Positions 16,686 to 24,895 are shown, counted from the stretch's first letter. The stretch: DNA of 48,434 bases from JAVBOW01 sp031550615 (GCA_031550615.1 JAVBOL010000008.1:1-48434), one strand, 5' to 3'. Numbers and translations: made by a program. Notes: generated by a model from the sequence alone, not told the origin.

Positions 16686-17507
16686 TTATTTCTTCGCGGG
16701 GAAATTGCACTCCACGATAGCCCCGGTGGGACATTCGGGGGCGCACTTGCGGCACAGTTTACATTTCAGTGGATCGATATACGCGAGGTTGCCCGACAGG
16801 GTGATCGCCTCGAATCCGCACGCTTTGACGCACTTGCCGCAGCCGATGCACGACACTTCGCACACCTTGCGCGAGATCGCGCCTTTATCCTTATTTATGC
16901 AGTTGACGTAGACCCTGCGCCCCTTTACGCCCTTGCGGCGCAACTCGATGATGGCTTTGGGACATGCGGTTACGCACTTGCCGCACGCGGTGCATTTCTG
17001 CTCGTCGACGGCGGCAAGTCCAGTCGCGGGGTCGATGTGTATGGCATCGAAATTACAAACCGGCACGCAGTCGCCCTTGCCCAGGCAGCCGTACGTGCAG
17101 CCCGTTTCGCCGCCGTAAAGCGCCGTGATCGCGGCGCACGAGGGTGCTCCGTCCCATGTGTTGGTGCGGGCCCGGCGGTCGCAACTCCCCCCGCAGCGCA
17201 CCACAGCCACCTGTGGCTCTTTGTCCGGTGCGGCCTTGCCCAGGAAAGAGGCTATCCCGCCCATCGTCGCGCCTCCGCCCACGGGGCAGAAAAGGGTCGA
17301 TATGTCGTCCTGCTTAACGAGCGCCTCGGCCAGCGCACGGCAACCGGGCATGCCGCAGCCGCCGCAGTTGGCTCCCGGCAGCATCGCCTCGACCTGGTCG
17401 ATGCGGGGGTCTTCCCAGACTTTGAATTTTTGCGCCACGAAATAGAGTATCACGGCAGAAAGCACGCCCAGGGTAAGCAGCGTGAGGATCGTATAGGTTA
17501 AGATCAT
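16686..17507 (-). CDS. rnfB: Rnf electron transport complex subunit B (polyferredoxin)
   Basis: Entry point for ferredoxin electrons. The 273-aa protein has an N-terminal membrane anchor (about 3-26), the 4Fe-4S domain CGGCGMPGC near 48-56 with a downstream Cys, a linker containing a further Cys group, and 4Fe-4S ferredoxin motifs such as CTACGKCVTACP, CIGCGKCVKACG and CKLCRKCAPECP. The abundance of clusters fits RnfB rather than a simple ferredoxin. Its start overlaps the rseC stop as ATGA. Confidence 0.97.
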   Translation of the reverse strand: MILTYTILTLLTLGVLSAVILYFVAQKFKVWEDPRIDQVEAMLPGANCGGCGMPGCRALAEALVKQDDISTLFCPVGGGATMGGIASFLGKAAPDKEPQVAVVRCGGSCDRRARTNTWDGAPSCAAITALYGGETGCTYGCLGKGDCVPVCNFDAIHIDPATGLAAVDEQKCTACGKCVTACPKAIIELRRKGVKGRRVYVNCINKDKGAISRKVCEVSCIGCGKCVKACGFEAITLSGNLAYIDPLKCKLCRKCAPECPTGAIVECNFPAKK

Positions 17508-17920
17508 GCCTTGCGTATTTTGAATTCGACCGCGCGGTCGAGTTTTTTACGGAATATCCTGATTACAAGAAAATAAACAACCAACGCTCCCAGGGCGGAA
17601 AGTCCCGCCGTGAGCTCCGTGGCGCCCAGTCCGGTAAGCGCCAAAAGCGTGCCGAGCATCACCAGAAACGGATATATGTAGCTAACTGCCACTGCGTTGA
17701 CGCCCATGGACGGGGATATTGACACTATGACCTGCCCGCCCACCTCAAAGTCGCCGGCATCCGGTGCATGTACGGAAAGGCGTTTTTCGCCCGCATCGCC
17801 CATTCCGCAGAGTTTCTGCGCCTTGCAGCTTTGGCACGCCCCTTCGACCTGCATTACGAGGTCGACAATCTGCCCGTCTATGTTCTCGATAATCGCGGTA
17901 TGCTCTATGCTCCTGTCCAT
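17504..17920 (-). CDS. rseC: RseC/SoxR-reducing-system family protein
   Basis: A 138-aa membrane protein with an N-terminal domain carrying Cys residues (GACQSCKAQKLCGMG, about 28-42), two membrane spans at about 82-121, and a short basic tail. RseC-family genes commonly accompany rnf operons and are thought to support Rnf-linked redox functions. It is the first gene of rseC-rnfBCDGEA. A TACCTTTG element sits about 20 nt upstream of the start, and a structured element lies further upstream. Confidence 0.92.
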   Translation of the reverse strand: MDRSIEHTAIIENIDGQIVDLVMQVEGACQSCKAQKLCGMGDAGEKRLSVHAPDAGDFEVGGQVIVSISPSMGVNAVAVSYIYPFLVMLGTLLALTGLGATELTAGLSALGALVVYFLVIRIFRKKLDRAVEFKIRKA

Positions 17921-17940
17921 TTCCCAAAGGTCGTATCAGG

Positions 17941-17948
17941 CAAAGGTA
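17941..17948 (-). promoter_or_regulatory. rseC-rnf operon promoter -7 element
   Basis: Minus-strand TACCTTTG, an exact TAnnTTTG match, 20 nt before the rseC ATG. No good -33 element at normal spacing was found. Confidence 0.5.
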
Positions 17949-17982
17949 ACAAGAATTTATATAACGCGGAATATGTGACGGG

Positions 17983-18060
17983 GGAAAAAGAAGACAGGTA
18001 AGGCGCTTCCCAGCGGCTTCCCTGTCATGGGCGGGAGCGTCCTCCCGATAACTACTAACC
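17983..18060 (-). ncRNA. Candidate ~75-nt small RNA or attenuating leader upstream of rseC-rnf
   Basis: Read on the minus strand, TAACTTTG at 18066-18073 is followed by a sequence that folds into two hairpins. The first is CGGGAG-GACG-CTCCCG (18047 to 18032). The second pairs GACAGG (18026-18021) with CCTGTC (17998-17993) and continues inward as AAG/CTT and CGCT/AGCG around a GGGA loop, broken only by single G-A and C-C mismatches. It is followed at once by TTCTTTTT, the layout of an intrinsic terminator. This makes either a free small RNA or a terminated leader of the rnf operon. It is not recognised as a known riboswitch class. Confidence 0.45.
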
Positions 18061-18065
18061 CGGGG

Positions 18066-18073
18066 CAAAGTTA
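18066..18073 (-). promoter_or_regulatory. -7 element for the candidate small RNA
   Basis: Minus-strand TAACTTTG matches TAnnTTTG. The upstream side is AT-rich, but no -33 TTTG is visible. A start site near 18058-18062 would place the whole double hairpin in the transcript. Confidence 0.4.
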
Positions 18074-18138
18074 ATAAAATAAATTTATTATGACTCCGCT
18101 GTAAGTGATAAGTATGTCAGTATTGGCAAATTTTGCAT

Positions 18139-18369
18139 ATGGCAACACCGAGAAGAAACGAAGAACTAATTTACGCAATCGGCAAAAGATTGCGTGAATT
18201 ACGCGCGGCAAAAGGTCTTTCGCAAGTCACTGTCACTTTCGACACGGATATACATATAGCCCGCCTTGAGAGCGGCAGGTACAATATTAACGTAAGCACC
18301 CTTTCCATACTCTGCGACTATTACGAAATCTCATTGGTCGACTTCTTTAAGGGTATCCGGGTAAGATAA
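18139..18369 (+). CDS. Small XRE-family helix-turn-helix regulator
   Basis: A 76-aa single-domain DNA-binding protein. Residues about 10-68 fit the Cro/C1 HTH: GKRLRELRAAKGLS, then the recognition helix around DIHIARLESGRYN, then STLSILCDYYEISLVDFF. It starts at the ATG at 18139 (MATPRRNEEL). Base composition is more AT-rich than the flanking genes. It sits between the rnf leader and the NYN-domain gene and could regulate either; the target is unknown. Confidence 0.85.
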   Translation: MATPRRNEELIYAIGKRLRELRAAKGLSQVTVTFDTDIHIARLESGRYNINVSTLSILCDYYEISLVDFFKGIRVR

Positions 18370-18506
18370 TTACGGTAGTACGCGGGTTACTGCAGTGGCA
18401 GCGAGAAAATAAAAATACGAGGAATAATCCGGCGCAAATACTAAATATATTTACCGACCCGTTTTAATGAAAATGCAATACAACGTAATTAAAAACCCAT
18501 CAAAAA

Positions 18507-18538
18507 TTTGGAGATATTGATGGCAGTAATTATCTTTG
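18507..18538 (+). promoter_or_regulatory. Strong promoter ahead of the short RNA and NYN gene
   Basis: TTTG (18507-18510), 20 nt, TATCTTTG (18531-18538): a textbook Bacteroidota promoter. The predicted start near 18543-18546 lies about 50 nt before a terminator hairpin. Confidence 0.75.
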
Positions 18539-18543
18539 TATTG

Positions 18544-18616
18544 TATTAGAAATAATACATACCCCTCTTGGGTGAGAAAGACCAAGACCCCAACCGTCTT
18601 TATGACGGTTTTTTTA
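18544..18616 (+). ncRNA. Candidate short terminated RNA preceding the NYN gene
   Basis: Between the promoter at 18507-18538 and the NYN start at 18635 lies a ~70-nt segment. It contains TCTTGG/CCAAGA complementary arms (within 18565-18587) flanked by ACCCC and ACCCC-like bases. It ends in a 7-bp intrinsic terminator, AACCGTC (18592-18598), loop TTTAT, GACGGTT (18604-18610), and a run of T to 18615. It could be an independent small RNA or an attenuator that lets only part of the transcripts reach the NYN gene. No tandem repeats are visible. Confidence 0.5.
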
Positions 18617-18634
18617 TTATGTAACTTTTATGAA

Positions 18635-19257
18635 ATGAGTAAAAAACGTGTTATTGTATATGTCGATGGCTTTAATTTCTATTTTGGGTTAAAATCAGCC
18701 TGTTGGAAAAAGCAATATTGGCTGGATATGGTTAAGCTATTTGAAAAGATGCTTCATGACGACCAGGAACTCGTTCAGGTCAACTATTTCTCCGCCAGAC
18801 CAATTAACGACAATCGGGCATATAAAAACCAGGATCTGCTTTTCTCTGCGAACAAGCTAAACCCTAAGTTCAATTAATATTGGGGCGTTACCTTGAAAAG
18901 GAAAAAGAGTGCCCCTTTTGCAGGAAGATTCTTAAATCCTACGAGGAAAAGGAGACGGATGTGCGTATCGCCACGCAAATGATTAATGACGTATACAAGA
19001 ACAGATGCGATATAACCATCGTGGTATCGGCAGACAGCGATTTAATCCCCTCGATAGAATTGATCAGGGAGATGTCCCCGTATCACAAAATCTTCGCTTA
19101 CTTTCCCCCGTTAAGGCACTCTATCGATTTATTGAATTCATGTAATTTCGCATTAAAACTCGCTTATTACAAAAAACGATTTAACCAATCAATGTTGCCC
19201 GATGAAGTTATACTGCCAAACGGAACAAAGATAACGAGACCCGCCAATTGGATCTAA
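18635..19257 (+). pseudogene. NYN-domain (PIN-like RNase) protein, broken by a -1 frameshift
   Basis: NYN proteins are PIN-fold predicted RNases. The first part (MSKKRVIVYVDGFNFYFGLKS) holds the acidic VDGFN motif and runs to NPKFN, then TAA at 18875-18877. The second part resumes in another frame as GRYLEKEKECPFCRKI, with a CxxC pair, then the conserved EEKETDVRIATQMINDV and VVSADSDLIP acidic motifs. It closes with LPNGTKITRPANWI. Inserting one C after 18870-18871 would read NPKFQLILGRYLEKE and restore a ~207-aa protein of normal domain order. The break is either a real mutation or a sequence error. The gene is clearly more AT-rich than its neighbours, suggesting transfer. Confidence 0.82.
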
Positions 19258-19295
19258 ACAAATAACCACCTCACAAATGAGATGGTTATTTGTTT
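19256..19295. terminator. Bidirectional terminator after the NYN gene
   Basis: A 13-bp stem (19256-19268 with 19283-19295) extended by a 4-bp inner stem around CAAA, with A/T-rich ends. It overlaps the NYN stop codon and separates that gene from the convergent MFS gene. Confidence 0.8.
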
Positions 19296-19317
19296 ATTGA
19301 TCAGTCTGCCTGAAAGA

Positions 19318-20706
19318 TCACTCATCCTTCTTATTATTCGGCAACTCCAGCTCGAATCCCTTTATCCTATCCTCGCGCTTGAGCAGCAGCGCCATGATGA
19401 TCGACGCAACGCCGAACATCGCGAAGGTGAGCATCGGCAGGGTGTAGTTATAGGCTGTCGCCTCGGCCCCGTCGATCATGATCGTACCGGTCACGCAATA
19501 TTTGTCGCGTATCCAGCCTATCAGCAACGGCACGCCCATCAGCCCCCAGTTCTGTATCCAGAAGATCAGCGAATAGGCCGTGCCCAGCATACGGTAAGGG
19601 ACGATCTTGGGCACCGAGGGCCACATCGCCGAGGGCACGAGCGAGAAGGCCACCCCGAGCATTATCACCAGCGCCACGGCTTGCCACAGCTGGTTGAGCC
19701 CCGGCAGCGAGAAGAGCAGGTGGACGGCCAGCAGCAGCACCGCCCCGATGACCATTATGGTCGCCCCGCGTCCCTTTTTGTCGTAGATCGTACCGAACAG
19801 GGGGGTCATCAGTATATTGCCCATAGGCATCAGCGCGGGTATCAGCCCGGCCCAGTCGGGCGAGAGGTGGAACTTCTGCACCATCAGGTTGACGGCATAT
19901 TTAAGGAAGGGGAAAACCGCGGAATAGAACAGCACGCACAGTATGGCCAGGTACCAGAATCCGCGTATGGACATGATCCTGGCGATATCCGAGAATTTGA
20001 ATTTCTCGTCTGGATCGGCGCTTTTCTCCGCTTTCGCGCCGTGTACCCGCCTATCGAGCAAGATATAGATCAGGAACGAAGCCAGCCCCACGAACAGCAG
20101 CAGCACCGCCAGCCCCATAGGCGCCGACACCGCTCCCTGCATGCGTGCGAAAGGCAACGAACCGAACAGCGCGAGGGCCGTGCCGATGCGTCCCGCGCCT
20201 ACGTTAAGGCCCAGCGCGAGGGCCAGCGAGTGACCGGAGAACCATTGCACGACGATCTTGTTGGCCGTGATGCCGATCAACTCGATACCCACCCCGAAAA
20301 TGGCGAAACCCAATGCCGCCCAGAACAGGTTGGCCGTCCAGTTGAGGATCTGCCATCCGAAGATATTGATACTTACCATTTGCTCCCCGAAGTCGTGGCT
20401 CATGGCGTAATATTGCATGAAAGTACCGGCGAGCATCAACCCCACGGCCAGCACCCCCGTAAATCGGGGACCCATTTTGTCGAGCACCATGCCCACGAAG
20501 ATGAGCATCAGAAGGAAGACGTTGAACCATCCGTAGGCGCTCGTGTAGATGCTGTAATCGGTGCCGCTCCAGCCAAGCTGCTGTTCGCAGAGGGTTTCGA
20601 GCGGGGCCATGATGTCCGAGATGAGGTACCCCGTGAGCATCGTGAAAGAGACGAAGCAGAGCACGATCCAGCGCAGCGACGGGCTGGTCTTTAGATTTTT
20701 AACCAT
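19318..20706 (-). CDS. MFS transporter, MFSD1-like
   Basis: A 462-aa inner-membrane carrier with twelve predicted spans and a charged central loop (about residues 215-240, RRVHGAKAEKSADPDEKFK). The ATG at 20706 (MVKNLKTSPSLRW) is the likely start. The overall pattern, including LTGYLISDIMAPLETLCEQQLGW near the N-terminus, recalls the MFSD1-like branch, whose animal members move dipeptides; substrate here is unknown. It stands as a single transcription unit between two terminators. Confidence 0.8.
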   Translation of the reverse strand: MVKNLKTSPSLRWIVLCFVSFTMLTGYLISDIMAPLETLCEQQLGWSGTDYSIYTSAYGWFNVFLLMLIFVGMVLDKMGPRFTGVLAVGLMLAGTFMQYYAMSHDFGEQMVSINIFGWQILNWTANLFWAALGFAIFGVGIELIGITANKIVVQWFSGHSLALALGLNVGAGRIGTALALFGSLPFARMQGAVSAPMGLAVLLLFVGLASFLIYILLDRRVHGAKAEKSADPDEKFKFSDIARIMSIRGFWYLAILCVLFYSAVFPFLKYAVNLMVQKFHLSPDWAGLIPALMPMGNILMTPLFGTIYDKKGRGATIMVIGAVLLLAVHLLFSLPGLNQLWQAVALVIMLGVAFSLVPSAMWPSVPKIVPYRMLGTAYSLIFWIQNWGLMGVPLLIGWIRDKYCVTGTIMIDGAEATAYNYTLPMLTFAMFGVASIIMALLLKREDRIKGFELELPNNKKDE

Positions 20707-20730
20707 ATCGATTTTATAAAGTAATGAAGG

Positions 20731-20738
20731 CAAAGGTA
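20731..20738 (-). promoter_or_regulatory. -7 element of the MFS transporter gene
   Basis: Minus-strand TACCTTTG, exact -7 consensus, 24 nt before the ATG. It lies just downstream of the TPR gene terminator. Confidence 0.5.
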
Positions 20739-20744
20739 ATAAAG

Positions 20745-20774
20745 TAAGGGGTTCGTGGTTTCACGAACCCCTTA
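20745..20774 (-). terminator. Intrinsic terminator of the TPR gene
   Basis: A perfect 13-bp stem (20745-20757 with 20762-20774), GTTT loop, followed on the minus strand by TTACTTTATT. It begins 2 nt after the TPR stop codon. Confidence 0.85.
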
Positions 20775-20776
20775 TT

Positions 20777-22762
20777 TTATTTCTCCGGCTGCGCGTAGCG
20801 CTTGAGCACCGTATAGGCCTCCTTTATACCCAACTCGCCAGCCTTGCTCACGTCCAGGCAGCCCTTGCGGGTGTCGTTGAGGAATATCTGCACCAACCCG
20901 CGGTTGTAGTACGCCTCGGCGAAGCCCGGGTTGAGCTCGATGGCTTTGGAGTAGTCGTCGAAAGCCGCCGGCAGGTCGCCCGAGAGGGCCATCAGGTTGG
21001 CGCGGTTGTAAAATATGTAGGCAAAATCGGGCAGCAGTTTGGCCGCCTTGTTCAGATCGCCTATCGCCTCGTCGTAGCTGAAGGTGCGCGTGGTACCGCT
21101 TTTGAGGCGGTTGGCGGGGTCGCTGTCCACCGAAATGCGCTCATATCCGCCGCTGATGCTCGACACGAAGTCGATCATCTCGCTGCGCGTGGTGCTCAGG
21201 TTGATGTATATGAACGGGTTGGCGGGTTCCTGCGCCACGGCGTTCTCGTAGTTGATAACCGCGTTGGTGTACTGGCGGATCAGCGATTGGGTTATGCCGC
21301 GCTCGAAAAGGGCCTTCCAGTCCTTCGGATCGGCATTCAGCCGCCCGGCAAGGCGCATGTCCGCCGCGATGAGCGAGTCGGGGGTGATGTCTGTCGGTTT
21401 ACGCGAAAGCACCAGGTGCGGGTTGCCGACCTCTTTGCGGAAATCCTCGGCCCTCTGCACCCAGTAGCGGGCCGGGTCTATGCTCACGGTGGTGTCGGGC
21501 TGCATGAGCGTGAATTTGAACAGCGGCAGCAGGGTGATCTGTTCGCTCTGGTAGTTTATGCGCGCGAAGTCGCTGCTGCCCATCTTCGTGTCGAAAGAGA
21601 GCAGTTGGTTGAACTGCCGCGAAGTGTCGGCCCACACCGAGAAGGTGCTGTCCTTCAGCTTGGAGCGGTACTCGGCGATCTTGCGGTCGGCTATGTTGCG
21701 GTCCTCCTTCGCCCCGCGGTTGTCCTTGAGCAGGTAGCGCAGGTTGGCACGCCCCAGGTAGGCGTTGGCGAAGTCGGGGTAGAGTTCGATGGCTTTCGAG
21801 TAGTCCCTGATCGCCGCCTGGATGTCGCCAAGTTGCGAGTAGAGCGTCGCGCGGTTGAAATAGACCAGCACGTTGCCGGGCGAGTAGAGCGCCACTTTAT
21901 TGTAGTCGTCCAGCGCGCGGTTGTAGTCGCCGATCTGCGAACGCATCAGCGCGCGGTTGAAAAATGCCAGCGAGGAGGTCGAGTCGAGCTGTATCACGCG
22001 GTCGAAATCGGCCAGGCAGAGCATCGGCTTATTCATGCGCGAATAGAGGATCGCACGGTTGAAGTATGGCAGGATATACGCGCTGTCGCACTTTATGGCG
22101 CGGTTGAAGTCGTCCAGCGCCTTGGCGTCCTCGCCCTGGCTCATGTAGAGCGCCCCGCGGCGGGTGTAGCCTCCCGGCGCCTCGCGGTTGGTCCTGATAG
22201 CCAGGTTGTAGTCCTCATAGGCGCGGGTTGTGTCCTTTAAATAAAGGTAGCACGTGCCGCGGTTGATGTACGCGTCGGCCACGCGGGGTTCGCGGCGGAT
22301 GAACATGTTGAAATCGGCGATGGCCGGCTCGAACTGCTGGCTCAGCAGGTAGGTCACCCCGCGGCTGTAATATGGCCCGGCCATGTCGGGGCGCAGCTCT
22401 ATGGCTTCGCGGAAGTCGCCCAGCGCATCGTCGTAATTACCAAGCTGTGAGCGCACTATGGCGCGGTATTGGTAGGCCATCGTAAAGACCGGGTTCTTCT
22501 CTATGGCGCGTGTGAAATCGGCCTCGGCGCCCAGCAGGTCTTCGAGGTTGTATTTTGCGATACCGCGCAGCCAGTAGCCCTCATAGGCCTCGGGATCGAC
22601 CTTCAGAAGTATGTTGAGCGTTTCGATAGCCTCGCGGTAGCGGCTGTCTATCAGGAATTCGCGTCCTACGTAGTAGAAATAGGATTTATTCAATTGGGCT
22701 TCGGCCCGGGGCGCAGAAAGCAGGGCCAGCGCAAAGAGTGCCGCGGTAAGGAGTTTTCGCAT
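20777..22762 (-). CDS. Secreted TPR-repeat protein
   Basis: A 661-aa exported scaffold protein. It has an Ala/Leu signal peptide ending near ARAEA (about residue 22). About nine tandem tetratricopeptide repeats follow between residues 25 and 360; several carry the A.AY..RG..Y and A..DF..AI signatures. After a charged coiled region and a non-repeat segment (about 370-480), two or three more repeats occur at about 490-525 and 575-645. No catalytic motif is seen. It probably works in the periplasm as a protein-protein interaction platform. It is a single-gene unit. Confidence 0.85.
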   Translation of the reverse strand: MRKLLTAALFALALLSAPRAEAQLNKSYFYYVGREFLIDSRYREAIETLNILLKVDPEAYEGYWLRGIAKYNLEDLLGAEADFTRAIEKNPVFTMAYQYRAIVRSQLGNYDDALGDFREAIELRPDMAGPYYSRGVTYLLSQQFEPAIADFNMFIRREPRVADAYINRGTCYLYLKDTTRAYEDYNLAIRTNREAPGGYTRRGALYMSQGEDAKALDDFNRAIKCDSAYILPYFNRAILYSRMNKPMLCLADFDRVIQLDSTSSLAFFNRALMRSQIGDYNRALDDYNKVALYSPGNVLVYFNRATLYSQLGDIQAAIRDYSKAIELYPDFANAYLGRANLRYLLKDNRGAKEDRNIADRKIAEYRSKLKDSTFSVWADTSRQFNQLLSFDTKMGSSDFARINYQSEQITLLPLFKFTLMQPDTTVSIDPARYWVQRAEDFRKEVGNPHLVLSRKPTDITPDSLIAADMRLAGRLNADPKDWKALFERGITQSLIRQYTNAVINYENAVAQEPANPFIYINLSTTRSEMIDFVSSISGGYERISVDSDPANRLKSGTTRTFSYDEAIGDLNKAAKLLPDFAYIFYNRANLMALSGDLPAAFDDYSKAIELNPGFAEAYYNRGLVQIFLNDTRKGCLDVSKAGELGIKEAYTVLKRYAQPEK

Positions 22763-22862
22763 CTTAAAAATAAGTTGAGGCTGCTAATATAGTAATAAAC
22801 TTGGCAAACTGCGGATTATTGTGGCGCGCGGGGCGGCGCAATGACAAAAAATACCCGGCGTT

Positions 22863-22894
22863 TTTGAGCATAACCAAAAAAAAGGGTATCTTTG
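22863..22894 (+). promoter_or_regulatory. purA promoter
   Basis: TTTG (22863-22866), 20 nt, TATCTTTG (22887-22894), then the ATG at 22916. Spacing and both boxes match consensus. Confidence 0.8.
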
Positions 22895-22915
22895 ACGCTG
22901 GTTTTTAAACGAAAA

Positions 22916-24181
22916 ATGAAAAAAGCAGACGTAGTTTTAGGCCTCCAATGGGGCGACGAAGGCAAAGGTAAGATCGTCGACGTGCTCACTCCGCGCTACA
23001 GCGTGGTGGCCCGTTTTCAGGGCGGTCCCAACGCGGGGCACTCGCTCCACTTCAACGGACAGAAATTCGTGCTACACACGATCCCCTCTGGCATCTTCCG
23101 CGACGGCACCATCAACGTGATCGGCAACGGCGTGGTTATCGACCCGGTGATCCTGGCCGCCGAGATAGCCAAACTGGAAGCCGCCGGCACCCAACTCGAC
23201 GGCAAACTCGTGATATCCAACAAGGCGCACCTGATCCTGCCCACGCACCGCACGCTCGACGCGGCCAGCGAAGCAGCCAAAGGCGCCTCGAAAATAGGCT
23301 CGACCCTCAAGGGCATCGGCCCCACCTACATGGACAAGACGGGACGCAACGGTCTGCGCGTGGGCGATCTCTCCTCTTCTGAGTTCATGCAGCGCTACGA
23401 AAAACTCAAGGCGAGGCACGAAGAGCAGCTGCGCCAGTACGGTTTCGAATACGACATCACCGAATATGAAAAAGAGTGGTTCGCTGGCATCGAGGCCCTG
23501 CGCCGCTTCCCCTTCATCGACAGCGAGATGGTCGTCAACGACTACATCGAGCACGACCGCCCGGTGCTGGCCGAAGGCGCTCAGGGCGCTATGCTGGACA
23601 TAGACTTCGGCACGTACCCCTTCGTAACCTCGTCGAATACCACCTGCGCCGGCGTCTGCACGGGCCTGGGCGTGGCCCCCAACCGTATCGGCGAGGTCTA
23701 CGGCATCTTCAAGGCCTACTGCACCCGCGTGGGCTCGGGCCCCTTCCCCACCGAGCTTACGGATACCGACGGCAAGAAAATGGGCGAGATAGGCAAGGAA
23801 TTCGGATCGACAACGGGACGTCCGCGCCGCTGCGGATGGCTCGATATGGTAGCCCTAAAATATGCCGTCAAGATCAACGGCGTGACCTCGCTCATTATGA
23901 TGAAGGCCGACGTGCTGAACACTTTCGACCAGATCAAAGTGGCCGTGGCCTACGCCAGGGACGGACATATGCTCCCGGGCTACCCCTACGAGTACACCGA
24001 CGACATGCAGCCCGTATACCGCATCTTCCGCGGCTGGAACTGCGACATCAACGACATCCGCGCATACGCCGACTTCCCCGAGGAGTTGCGCCGCTACATC
24101 GAATTCATCGAAGCGGAGTGCGGAGTGCCTGTAAGCATAATTTCGGTCGGCCCCGATCGCGAGGCGACCATAATCAGATAA
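22916..24181 (+). CDS. purA: Adenylosuccinate synthetase
   Basis: Joins IMP and aspartate with GTP hydrolysis, the first committed step from IMP to AMP. The protein is 421 aa from the ATG at 22916 (MKKADVVLGLQWGDEGKGK). An earlier in-frame start would begin inside the -7 element. GDEGKGK is the P-loop; GPNAGHS, NGVVIDP, GIGPTYMDKTGRNGLRVGDL, EGAQGAMLDIDFGTYPFVTSSN and STTGRPRRCGW are family motifs. Length and motifs are complete. Confidence 0.97.
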   Translation: MKKADVVLGLQWGDEGKGKIVDVLTPRYSVVARFQGGPNAGHSLHFNGQKFVLHTIPSGIFRDGTINVIGNGVVIDPVILAAEIAKLEAAGTQLDGKLVISNKAHLILPTHRTLDAASEAAKGASKIGSTLKGIGPTYMDKTGRNGLRVGDLSSSEFMQRYEKLKARHEEQLRQYGFEYDITEYEKEWFAGIEALRRFPFIDSEMVVNDYIEHDRPVLAEGAQGAMLDIDFGTYPFVTSSNTTCAGVCTGLGVAPNRIGEVYGIFKAYCTRVGSGPFPTELTDTDGKKMGEIGKEFGSTTGRPRRCGWLDMVALKYAVKINGVTSLIMMKADVLNTFDQIKVAVAYARDGHMLPGYPYEYTDDMQPVYRIFRGWNCDINDIRAYADFPEELRRYIEFIEAECGVPVSIISVGPDREATIIR

Positions 24182-24202
24182 ATTTTAAACTCGACAAACA
24201 TT

Positions 24203-24895
24203 ATGAAAAAGACTAAGATCTCCATCCTGGCGACCCTCGTAGCCGCCCTCCTGATTTCAGGCTGCTCTGACATGAGCAACACCGGCAAAGGCGCACTGTT
24301 CGGAACCGGCGCGGGCGCAGCCCTCGGCGCAGGTATCGGCGCATTGGCCGGCGGCGGCAAAGGCGCAGCGATAGGCGCAGCCGTTGGTGCCGGCGTAGGT
24401 GCCGGAGCCGGCGCGCTGATCGGCAAGAAAATGGACAAGCAACAGGCCGAACTCGAAAAGATCAACAATGCGAAGGTTGAAACGATCACCGACGCCAACG
24501 GCCTGCAGGCCATCAAGGTTACCTTCGACGGAGGCATCCTGTTCGCTACCGGTTCTTCGGCCCTGACCGCTTCGTCGCAGTCTGCGCTGGCCTCTTTCGC
24601 CACTTCGCTGCTCGCGACCCCCGACACCGACGTTACGATCTACGGCCACACCGACAACACCGGTGCCCGCGCGACCAACGAGAAACTCTCGGCCGCACGC
24701 GCCGCTTCGGTGAAGACCTTCCTCTCGGGTAAAGGCGTAGCCGCCACCCGCATGACCACCAAAGGTTTCGCCGACGACCAGCCCGTTGCCGACAACGCCA
24801 CCGCCGACGGTCGCGCCAAGAACCGCCGCGTGGAGATCTACATCACCGCCAACGAAGAGATGATCCAACAAGCCAAAGCAGGTACGCTGAAATAA
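24203..24895 (+). CDS. YiaD-like OmpA lipoprotein with glycine zipper
   Basis: A 230-aa outer-membrane lipoprotein. The signal peptide ends in the lipobox ISGC (Cys21). Residues about 28-75 are a long Gly/Ala zipper, a membrane-inserting element. An OmpA peptidoglycan-binding domain follows (about 100-220), with GHTDNTGARATNEKLSAARA and the KNRRVEIYI motif. This is the YiaD architecture. It lies 21 nt after purA and ends at a strong terminator. Confidence 0.9.
   Translation: MKKTKISILATLVAALLISGCSDMSNTGKGALFGTGAGAALGAGIGALAGGGKGAAIGAAVGAGVGAGAGALIGKKMDKQQAELEKINNAKVETITDANGLQAIKVTFDGGILFATGSSALTASSQSALASFATSLLATPDTDVTIYGHTDNTGARATNEKLSAARAASVKTFLSGKGVAATRMTTKGFADDQPVADNATADGRAKNRRVEIYITANEEMIQQAKAGTLK

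Noticed and set aside
18133..18138. TTG start two codons before the XRE gene ATG
   Set aside because: The ATG at 18139 is a better start and the two extra codons add nothing recognisable.
18544..18616. Type III toxin-antitoxin RNA of the ToxIN kind
   Set aside because: No tandem repeats are present and NYN is not a ToxN fold, so only the general promoter-RNA-terminator-gene layout is shared; reported as a candidate instead.
19282..20694. 470-codon open frame opposite the MFSD1-like gene
   Set aside because: Antisense shadow with extreme His/Gln/Arg content; also crosses the terminator region.
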